From: Terriglobia bacterium
GTDB taxonomy: Bacteria; Acidobacteriota; UBA6911
Length of the DNA: 41,846 bases
NCBI GenBank assembly: GCA_020072565.1
Contig: JAIQGI010000050.1
Coordinates: 1-41,846 of the forward strand
Direction: 5' to 3'
The position numbers and the translations under genes were made by a program. Of this stretch, positions 7,481-14,828 are shown piece after piece. How positions within the stretch are numbered: the first letter of the stretch is position 1; each line of letters begins with the position of its first letter. The notes under the pieces were generated by a model that was not told where the DNA came from, searched no databases, and saw only the letters and a program-made list of their open reading frames with translations.

Positions 7481-10405
7481 ATGCTGGCGCGCCACGCTGA
7501 ATCCCCGGATTTCCTGGAGTCGCCGGCCCTGCAGGCTGAGGCCGAGGTGCTGGCAAGGGACCTCGCGGATGACGGTTCCCATTTCCCCCATGGTTATTCC
7601 GCTTCGGGAAGCAAACTGTCGTCCCCTCGTTCCTCACCTTCCATGCGGCCGCCATGGTGGATGGTTTTCCTTGTGGCCGTCTTCGTGGCCGATTGCCTTT
7701 TGCGTAGTTATTGCCTGTTCCTGGGACCGAAGGGATTTGACTTCAGATTCCGGTGGGAAGGAGACCGGCCGGTCGTTTCGGCTGTGCCCCCGGGTTCTAT
7801 TGCCGATCGCGCGGGCATCAAATCCGGAGATATCCTGCTTTCCCTGGACGGCCGGCCCGTCCGGCGCGGCAATTGGGCATGGATCACTCCGAATCTGGAA
7901 AGGGGCCGGACTTACCTCTTTGACATAGAGCGAGAGGGGAAACAGCGGCAGGCAAGGTATTTGATGGCGCGGGTCAACGTACTGGTGAATCGTGATTTCA
8001 CTCTATGGCAGATCATCGGCATCCTCCTGCTTGCTACGGCGCTGCTTATTGCATTCGGCCGCCCGTATTACTTCCCGGCGCGGATGGGGGCACTGGCGCT
8101 GGCCACCCTGTCGATCAGCCTGATCCGATGGGGGAGCCTTGGGCCCCCGGGTTATGCGGCTATCTGGAGAGACTTGCCGCTTGTTGTGGGCGCCCTGCTG
8201 TGGATACCGACAGTCTGTTCCTATCTGGTGGGACCCATCCTTCTTACTTTTTTTGCCTTGTTCCCGCGCGCACTGTTTCGGGTGCGCTGGCCATGGGTGG
8301 TCATCTGGCTGCCGGCGCTCTGTTTCGTACCCGTGTTCTTCCATTCCAATTTCCTGATGGTGTACTACCCGCTGCAGGCTTACGGCAATCTCGTGCCTTC
8401 GAAGCTGCTGGTTTTCGGCGGTCGGCTCTATGGACTTTTTTGTCTGGCATCGCTCGGCGCGCTGACCGCAAATTATTTCCGGCTGGCGGACCCCAACGAC
8501 AGGCGCCGGTTGCGGGTCTTGTTTATCGGCGGGGCGGCAGCAGTCCTTCCGGGGATCTTTAGATTGCTGATCTGGAATTCGGCGTCGCTGCCTGCGATCT
8601 GGAAGTGGGTGTCATCTGGGACTCCCGATCTCTTGCTCACTTTGATATTTGTTCTGTTTCCTGTCTGTTTCGCATACTCGATCCTGCGACACTGGCTGCT
8701 TGATATCCGGATCATCATTCGCCAGGGCGTGCGCTACCTTGCAGCACGGGGCGCTCTGCTCTCGGTCGTGCCGGTCCTGGGAGCTGTCCTGGTGGTGGAT
8801 CTGCTTGTGCACGGCGACCAGCCGCTGATCGACATTCTGGAACTGCGCGGTTGGGTGTATGCCGCGTTGGGAGTTGCGGCAGTCACGGCTCATTGGCAAC
8901 GCCGGCGCTGGGGGGATGCGATTGACCGGCTTTTCTTCCGCGAGCGCTACGACGCCCGCAGGCTCCTTCTTGAAGTCGCCGGGCACGCCCGGCAGGCGGG
9001 CAGTTTCGAGCACGCCGCCCCGGGCATCGTGGCCCGCATCGAGAAGGCGCTGCACCCCGAATTCGCGGCCATCATGCTGCGCCCGCCCGGGAACACGAGC
9101 TTTCAAACCCTCGCTTCGGCTCCCTCAGGGCAGGCTCCTCCCGCACTGATGGCGGACAGCAAACTGATCGCTTTTCTGCGCATACTGGCCAGGCCCCTGG
9201 AAGCAGGTGTGGATCAATCGAACTGGCTCGAGCGGCAACTGCCGCCTCGCGAGGTGGATTTCCTGCGGCAGTCGCGCATTGAAATCCTGATTCCGGTTGC
9301 CATGACGCCGGAACAAAACGAGGCGCTGCTGGTGCTCGGCGCCAAGCGCTCCGAGGAGCCTTATACGGGCGAAGACCTGGATCTGCTGGCGGCGATCGCC
9401 ACCCGTCTTGCGCTGCTGCTCGCAATCCCGGCGGTTCCTCCGGCGCGCATCAGCGAGTCATTCGACGAGTGCCCTGAGTGCGGCACCTGCTACGACACGG
9501 GAACCGAACGCTGCGCGCATGATCGGATACATCTCACTCCCGTCCTCATGCCCCGGTCGCTCGTGGGACGCTATCGCCTGGAGCGCCGCCGCGGACGCGG
9601 AGGCATGGGTACGGTGTACGAGGCGACCGACAGGGCATTGGAGCGGAGGGTTGCGATAAAGGTCGTGCGTGAAGATTGGGTGGACAACGCCATTGCCGCT
9701 CAGCGCTTCCAGCGGGAAGCGCGCACGGCTGCCGGTTTTGACCACCCGAATGTCGTGACCGTGCACGATTACGGCGTCGAGGCGGGCACATGGGCATTTC
9801 TGGTCATGGAGTTGCTCGAAGGCTCCACGCTGCGCGAAGAAATCAGGCGCCTCAAACGGCTCGATCCCGCACGCACCGTCGAGGTGTTCCAGGGCGTATG
9901 CAGTGCCGTGCATGCCGCCCACAGCCGCCGGATGATCCACCGCGATCTGAAGCCTGAGAACATCTTCCTCACCCGGAGCGGCGATAATGGAAACGAGACG
10001 GTAAAAGTTCTCGACTTCGGCATCGCCAAACTGCTTGCCGCGGACGATGCGCCGGCGGCAACGCGGTCGGGAACCGAGACGGGCGCCGGCATCCTGGTTG
10101 GTACTCTGGGCTACATCTCGCCCGAGCAATTGCTCGGGGAAAGACCGGCAGTGTCCTGGGATCTGTGGGCGCTTGCCGTTGCCATCTACGAAACCCTGAC
10201 CGGCGCCCTGCCATTTCCTGTTGAGAACCGGGAAATATGGCGACAGTCCGTGACCGCTGGCCGCTACACGCCCCTGAGCGCGCACCTGAAAAATCCTGCG
10301 CCCCGGTTGCAGGAGTTCTTCGCGCGTTCCCTGGCAATGGATCGCACAAGGCGCCCGCAATCGGCAGCGGATTTTTCCCGTCAAATGGAGCAAGCTCTGA
10401 CGTAG
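7481..10405 (+). CDS. Multi-domain membrane Ser/Thr protein kinase (PDZ, membrane, GAF, zinc ribbon, kinase)
   Basis: Counting from 7481 the protein has 974 residues. In order: a helix at about 52-75; a PDZ-like domain at about 85-150 (VVSAVPPGSIADRAGIKSGD followed by ILLSLDGRPV); about eight membrane helices to around 480; a GAF-like region at about 500-645; a CPECGTCYDTGTERCAHD zinc-ribbon-like knuckle near 662; and a C-terminal Hanks kinase from about 697. The kinase has its Gly loop (GRGGMGTVYEA), catalytic Lys (VAIKVV, near 726), HRDLKPEN (820-827), DFG (845-847) and GTLGYISPEQ, so it should be active. Having the kinase at the C-terminus behind a membrane sensor reverses the common kinase-first layout. 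The start is uncertain because of the upstream amber codon; the true gene probably began at 7349. It is coupled to the ECF sigma factor. Confidence 0.85.
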   Translation: MLARHAESPDFLESPALQAEAEVLARDLADDGSHFPHGYSASGSKLSSPRSSPSMRPPWWMVFLVAVFVADCLLRSYCLFLGPKGFDFRFRWEGDRPVVSAVPPGSIADRAGIKSGDILLSLDGRPVRRGNWAWITPNLERGRTYLFDIEREGKQRQARYLMARVNVLVNRDFTLWQIIGILLLATALLIAFGRPYYFPARMGALALATLSISLIRWGSLGPPGYAAIWRDLPLVVGALLWIPTVCSYLVGPILLTFFALFPRALFRVRWPWVVIWLPALCFVPVFFHSNFLMVYYPLQAYGNLVPSKLLVFGGRLYGLFCLASLGALTANYFRLADPNDRRRLRVLFIGGAAAVLPGIFRLLIWNSASLPAIWKWVSSGTPDLLLTLIFVLFPVCFAYSILRHWLLDIRIIIRQGVRYLAARGALLSVVPVLGAVLVVDLLVHGDQPLIDILELRGWVYAALGVAAVTAHWQRRRWGDAIDRLFFRERYDARRLLLEVAGHARQAGSFEHAAPGIVARIEKALHPEFAAIMLRPPGNTSFQTLASAPSGQAPPALMADSKLIAFLRILARPLEAGVDQSNWLERQLPPREVDFLRQSRIEILIPVAMTPEQNEALLVLGAKRSEEPYTGEDLDLLAAIATRLALLLAIPAVPPARISESFDECPECGTCYDTGTERCAHDRIHLTPVLMPRSLVGRYRLERRRGRGGMGTVYEATDRALERRVAIKVVREDWVDNAIAAQRFQREARTAAGFDHPNVVTVHDYGVEAGTWAFLVMELLEGSTLREEIRRLKRLDPARTVEVFQGVCSAVHAAHSRRMIHRDLKPENIFLTRSGDNGNETVKVLDFGIAKLLAADDAPAATRSGTETGAGILVGTLGYISPEQLLGERPAVSWDLWALAVAIYETLTGALPFPVENREIWRQSVTAGRYTPLSAHLKNPAPRLQEFFARSLAMDRTRRPQSAADFSRQMEQALT

Positions 10406-10407
10406 GG

Positions 10408-10619
10408 GAATCGAGCTCGCTTCGCTCACCAAATTCAAGGGCTACTGGAAAGTGGAGACGTCGCCCTGTTCGGCTTGTCTCCAGGGCAACTTGCGGCATA
10501 AAACCAGCGAGCAAGTCGATCAGCCCGAACCTTTGCCTTTCCTGGCCATCTGGAAGGACGCCGATGCCGATATCCCGATCCTGAAAGAAGCCGAAGCCGG
10601 GTATGCGAGATTGAAGTAA
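10408..10619 (+). pseudogene. Fossil C-terminus of a TPR/Ser-Thr kinase-type protein
   Basis: Just after the kinase stop an open frame without a start codon ends LPFLAIWKDADADIPILKEA followed by EAGYARLK. This closely resembles the conserved last residues of acidobacterial TPR-bearing kinases and winged-helix regulators ('FLxLWKDADPDIPILKxAKAEYAxLQ'). The preceding 40 or so residues (FKGYWKVETSPCSACLQGN) are not recognisable. It looks like the tail of a deleted paralogue left by recombination between kinase genes, not an expressed gene. Confidence 0.6.
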
Positions 10620-10967
10620 GCGCGGTCAACCTGACGCCGTTTAGCAACGTGTCTGAGCACAGGTCGCGATATAAGAAACTGAGGCTCGGCTACCTGGACG
10701 TGTCGGTATATCGGAAAGATGACTTGGATTTAGACTCCCAATACACGAGCTTCAAGGCAGCTTTGGTTCCATGCGGACGAATAACCGGTAACTGTGAATG
10801 CTCGTTATCGACGGTCAGTCATTGTCAGTTTCCGCGAACGCCGTGCCTGGCCCACAATCCGACTTGTCCAGTTTGCCGACAATACGTCAACCGAGACTGA
10901 CGCCTTCCCGCCCGCCGCCCATCACCGAATAATCGAATGCCATGTTGAATGACCAAATAGAATTTTC
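10620..10967 (+). other. Gap with a doubtful Cys-rich small frame (10649-10900)
   Basis: The only notable frame is an 83-codon stretch from a GTG at 10649. Its second half has seven cysteines (PCGRITGNCECSL, HCQFPRTPCL, TCPVCRQ). No ribosome site precedes it and I recognise no family. It could be chance, a small Cys-rich peptide, or a decayed zinc-binding fragment. Nothing else is seen here. Confidence 0.25.
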
Positions 10968-11012
10968 TTGACGCGGCAGGGAGTGATTATGCTATTCCTA
11001 GATAATCTAGGA
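10968..11012 (+). promoter_or_regulatory. Promoter and palindromic operator of the PadR/ADOP operon
   Basis: TTGACG at 10968-10973 is a plausible -35 box, with AT-rich candidates GCTATT or TATTCC about 17-19 bases later. Overlapping the start-site region is a symmetric 17-base sequence at 10996-11012, TCCTAGAT-A-ATCTAGGA, with perfect 8-bp arms around a central base. PadR regulators typically bind such palindromes in their own promoters, so this is the likely autoregulatory operator (inference). It ends 9 bases before the PadR ATG and overlaps the ribosome-site region. Confidence 0.6.
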
Positions 11013-11021
11013 GTTAGGGAT

Positions 11022-11354
11022 ATGAAAAAATCAGATGCCGATCTTCTTCAGGGTACGCTGGACCTTCTCATTCTCAAAACTCTTGCGCTGGAATCAATGC
11101 ATGGTTATGGGGTGTCTTTGAGGATTCAGCAGATGTCCGAAAATGTGCTGCGGGTTCAGCAGGGTTCATTGTACCCGGCTCTTTATCGACTCGAGCAACA
11201 GGGCCTGATTGCCTACGACTGGGGTGTTTCCGAAAACGGTCACAAGGCGAAGTATTACAGCTTGACCAAGGCGGGACAAAGACGACTGAAGGATGAAACC
11301 GCGAGCTGGGATCGCTTGTCCTCTGCCGTGATGCGCATTCTTCAAACAACATAA
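11022..11354 (+). CDS. PadR-family transcriptional regulator
   Basis: The 110-residue protein is a PadR winged-helix regulator of the short acidobacterial type. It starts MKKSDADLLQGTLDLLILKT, followed by MHGYGVSLRIQQMSENVLRV, QGSLYPALYRLEQQGLI, and the wing YYSLTKAGQRRL. The ATG at 11022 is chosen because family members start just before 'LLQGTLDLL' and GGAG lies upstream; the frame extends 18 codons further, through the operator. It is followed after 12 bases by an ADOP-type permease, the standard pairing in Acidobacteria. It probably represses its own operon through the palindrome at 10996-11012. Effector unknown. Confidence 0.9.
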   Translation: MKKSDADLLQGTLDLLILKTLALESMHGYGVSLRIQQMSENVLRVQQGSLYPALYRLEQQGLIAYDWGVSENGHKAKYYSLTKAGQRRLKDETASWDRLSSAVMRILQTT

Positions 11355-11366
11355 GGATAACTGCAG

Positions 11367-13979
11367 ATGTTATGGCGCACCTTGATCAACCTGCGTTTTC
11401 GTGAGCTTTTCCGAAGAGAGCGTTTCGAAAAGGAGATGGACGATGAGTTGCGTTTCCATCTCGAATCGATGATCAAGAGCAACATCCAGGCGGGGATGAC
11501 TCCCAAGGAGGCCCAGCGTGCGGCGCGCCTCGCTTTCGGCGGCGTCGATCAGATAAAGGACGATTGCCGCGATACGCGCTGGATGCACTGGCTGGACCAA
11601 TTCTGGCAGGACTTGCGATATGCCCTGCGCATTCTGTCGAGAAATCCGCTCTCTGCCCTGATCACTATCGTCCTGATTGCGGTCACCATAGGATTATTGT
11701 GCGCTGCCTACGCAGTTCTGGATGCCGTCGTTCTTAGAACATTGCCGGTCCCGCACCCGGAACAGTTGGTGGTGATAAATCCAACGGCACAGATTGACTC
11801 CTCGATTTATGACGTGCTCCAACGGGAGCGTCAGAACATATCGCAAATATTTGGCCTGAAGAGTTTGCGTTTATTTGGCAGTGCTGCAGGCGCCACTCGT
11901 TCTTTTTCGATCTATGGAATCAAAGGGGACTACTTCGGTGCCGTGGGCGCCATTCCTCAATTGGGACGATTTCTGGCTGCCGATGAACAGAATGCCGTGG
12001 CGGTCATCAGCGATCGCTTGTGGCGCAATGAATTTGCTGGAACTCCGGACATTCTTGGCCGGAACATGAAATTGGGTTCGTTGGAAGTCACGATCGTCGG
12101 AGTCGCGCACCGCGACTTTATCGCCGTGGAAGAACCTTATTTGGAATGGGATGCGATCGTACCCTGGGACATATTTTGCCGGGCTCTGGGGACTAAACGG
12201 ATGCCGCTGCAAATCGTTGCGCGACTTAAAGTCGGCAAGAAGGCCAAGGAATATGAGGCGCAGCTCAATTCTTTGTGGCCCGCTCTTTTGCAGGCTACTG
12301 TTCCGCCTAATACGACACTCCAGCAATGGGGCGAGAGTATAGGTCCGCGGGCTCAGGTTGTATCCATCAGTCATGGCATCAATTATGTTCTGACAATGCA
12401 GCCGTCCATTCCACTTGCGATCTACATGATTTTCGGCTTATCCATATTGATCTTTTTATCAGGCTGCCTGGCCCTGGTTTTGCTGGCGATAGCTCGCAGT
12501 ATCAAATATCAGCACCAGACGGCGATCATGTTGGCGATTGGCGGAGGGAGATGGCATGTACAACGGCCGTTCTTTTTGGAAATTTTGATTCTTTCCGGGC
12601 TGGGATGTGCCATTGGTCTCGCCATCGCCTGGTGGTGGAGCGGGCTGGGCAATTTTTTTTTGCCTGATTCCCAGTCCCAGTCCATAAATTGGCACGTGAG
12701 AATTGATGGCCAAGCAATCAAGCTGGCACTGCTAATGGCGATGTTTTTCGTCGGGATCATTTCTTGGGTCACCCTGACATTCGGTTTCGGCAATATATCG
12801 AGCCGGATACTGCAGCACGCCAACTCTGCGTCCCGGCCGAACGTTCGCCTGCGTACGGGCATGCTTGCCTTACAGATAGCGATTTCGGTGCTTTTAGTCC
12901 AATGTGCCCTGTCTTTCATCAGCACCTATTCAAGACTCCTTCACGTCCCTTTAGGATTTGATTTCGAGAATCTGCATATCTACCGACTGCAGGGCAAATT
13001 GCCAAAACCTAACGTCCCCGACAACTATTTTCCTGATTTGATTACGCAGATACAACAATTGCCGGAGGTTGAATCGGCCGCAATCACATTGAGCCCACCG
13101 CCATTGGCTTTCCCGCTCGAATTTAGACAACCGGTTAAGACCGAGGATGGGCGCGAAGCGCAGGCGACGATTGTATGCATTTCATCCGGTTATTTTCGCG
13201 CACTAAAATTGCCGCTGCTATTCGGCAGGGACTTTTCCTGGACGGACCTGAACACAGCGATTGTCAATCAAACATTATTAAAGAAACTCTACCCCGATCA
13301 GGATCCGCTGAGGCACACGATTGCCTTCGGCAAATCCGGCACTCGATTGCAGATCATCGGGGTGGTAGGAGAAATGGCCTATTTTGGACCTCGCTGGAGT
13401 AATTCGACGATTGCATTTGTGCCCTACGTTGCTCCGCCGCGGGGTGGCGTTAGTTTCATGGTTCGATCGAAACGCAATCTCGAAGAGCTCAGACGGCCTG
13501 TTCAGACCGTGTTAGATCCTCCCGGAGTTCATTACATTTACGATTCCGTAGACCAGAAGACCCTCCTTTCGAATTCGCTGCAGCAGGAGAGAATGCTGGC
13601 CACTATCGCCGGTGCATTCGGCGGTCTGATCGTGCTACTGGCTGGAGTGGAACTCTACGCTTTTTGTAATTACCTTCTCGCCATGCGCACAAAGGAATTG
13701 GCAATCCGGGCCAGCGTGGGTGCAGGCCCCGCTCAACTTGCGGCTGCCCTGTTAAAGGAGGTCGTGAGAGCTCTTGGGATCGGCTTAACCATCGGATTTA
13801 TGGTGGCACTGGCCGGAGAACACGTTCTTTCCAATCTGGCCAAAATCATCAATCCGCCTGAATTTCCATACCTGGTGTTTGCACTGGTGGTCGTTACTGG
13901 TGTGACGATGAGTGCTGTATTAATGCCGATTTTGCAGGCAATTCGTATAAACCTGGCTAAAGCGTTGCGCGTGGATTGA
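11367..13979 (+). CDS. ADOP-type MacB/FtsX-like ABC transporter permease
   Basis: The 870-residue protein begins with the ADOP N-terminal helical region (FEKEMDDELRFHLESMIKSN, then GMTPKEAQRAARLAFGGVDQ). It continues with a transmembrane helix near 95-120, a large extracytoplasmic MacB-PCD-like domain, three helices near 350-480, a second periplasmic domain, and three C-terminal helices ending ILQAIRINLAKALRVD. This is the duplicated FtsX layout without an ATPase, which is the definition of ADOP. It is divergent: the usual first-helix motif 'GFTxxAVLTLALGIGAN' is replaced by PLSALITIVLIAVTIGLLCA, unlike the paralogue at 17596-20238. The partner ATPase is not encoded nearby. Substrate unknown; co-transcribed with the PadR gene. 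Confidence 0.88.
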   Translation: MLWRTLINLRFRELFRRERFEKEMDDELRFHLESMIKSNIQAGMTPKEAQRAARLAFGGVDQIKDDCRDTRWMHWLDQFWQDLRYALRILSRNPLSALITIVLIAVTIGLLCAAYAVLDAVVLRTLPVPHPEQLVVINPTAQIDSSIYDVLQRERQNISQIFGLKSLRLFGSAAGATRSFSIYGIKGDYFGAVGAIPQLGRFLAADEQNAVAVISDRLWRNEFAGTPDILGRNMKLGSLEVTIVGVAHRDFIAVEEPYLEWDAIVPWDIFCRALGTKRMPLQIVARLKVGKKAKEYEAQLNSLWPALLQATVPPNTTLQQWGESIGPRAQVVSISHGINYVLTMQPSIPLAIYMIFGLSILIFLSGCLALVLLAIARSIKYQHQTAIMLAIGGGRWHVQRPFFLEILILSGLGCAIGLAIAWWWSGLGNFFLPDSQSQSINWHVRIDGQAIKLALLMAMFFVGIISWVTLTFGFGNISSRILQHANSASRPNVRLRTGMLALQIAISVLLVQCALSFISTYSRLLHVPLGFDFENLHIYRLQGKLPKPNVPDNYFPDLITQIQQLPEVESAAITLSPPPLAFPLEFRQPVKTEDGREAQATIVCISSGYFRALKLPLLFGRDFSWTDLNTAIVNQTLLKKLYPDQDPLRHTIAFGKSGTRLQIIGVVGEMAYFGPRWSNSTIAFVPYVAPPRGGVSFMVRSKRNLEELRRPVQTVLDPPGVHYIYDSVDQKTLLSNSLQQERMLATIAGAFGGLIVLLAGVELYAFCNYLLAMRTKELAIRASVGAGPAQLAAALLKEVVRALGIGLTIGFMVALAGEHVLSNLAKIINPPEFPYLVFALVVVTGVTMSAVLMPILQAIRINLAKALRVD

Positions 13980-14660
13980 AATAGCGAAACCAAGTTGACG
14001 GGAAACGCGTTACCCATGGATGAAGAATCTCCGATACTTGCGCGAGTCTTGTTTTGGGAACCTTCCAGGCAGTTGGCTACGAGGAACCAAAACTGCTCCG
14101 AAGCTTTGCGACCAAGTACGACTGGTTGTGCAAATGTTCGGCGCTGGATTCCCCGGCTGGGCCCTTGGCGTGGGGGCTCACTATAAATTGCGCCCTGCTC
14201 GCCTTGTCTTGTTCCGCATTTGTGTCCAACACACGGGAGGCGGACTGGCCACTCGGTTGACGAGACACGAATCGGACGGCTGAACGAGGAAATGGCGCGA
14301 ATGCACCCTGGCGCGGACAAGTCACACCGGACAGCGGAAGTCAGTGCAGATTCCAGGCCCGTAACAGCATTCCGCTCCAAGACTATGAATTCTCATCGTG
14401 CTTGGATCTCTGGCGCAGTCGGGCGCAGTCAATGATATGATACCTATAACTCGGAAGCCGTAGCCACCAACGATGCCGAACGTGACAGTTTGACTCATTG
14501 CTTAACCCGCTGCATCCAACCGTCAGGTGCGTGAAGCATTCAGTTTAGTTCTCTTGTGCGTCAAGGCACTGCGCCACTGCCATGATAGCCCGGCGTGGCG
14601 GATTCTTGTTCTGAAATCTCCATTTCATCACGAATCAGCTCGGTCACATGGCGGTATAAT
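13980..14660. other. Gene-poor stretch before the 27-bp inverted repeat
   Basis: About 680 bases contain no recognisable gene on either strand and no clear terminator for the ADOP permease. Short open frames (for example from 14020 and 14054) have no family resemblance or convincing ribosome site. A perfect TATAAT at 14655-14660 lies at its right edge, without a good -35 partner. Confidence 0.4.
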
Positions 14661-14747
14661 GCTAGATCTCTATCAAAAGTGCTCCGGCAGATAATTGTCG
14701 ATCATGAAGCGGCACGGCGTCCGGAGCACTTTTGATAGAGATCTAGC
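14661..14747. repeat. Perfect 27-bp inverted repeat with 33-nt loop
   Basis: Arms 14661-14687 and 14721-14747 are exact reverse complements over 27 bp. The left arm begins GCTAGATCTCTATC and ends GTGCTCCGG. No T-run follows either arm. A TATAAT ends one base before the left arm, so a transcript starting there would fold into a long hairpin 80 bases before the propeller gene. The exact arms suggest recent origin or active maintenance. It may be a palindromic mobile element, a hairpin RNA, a leader structure, or the two ends of a collapsed insertion. Confidence 0.85.
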
Positions 14748-14828
14748 GTTTTACGTCCATGTGAATCGAAACGGCGCCGCGCCAAGAAAAAGGGAACCAA
14801 TTGCCGGTGAGAAGAGTATCCTTCTGAT

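Noticed and set aside
9458-10438. Minus-strand open frame opposite the kinase domain
   Set aside because: The plus strand contains every kinase motif; the opposite frame has none.
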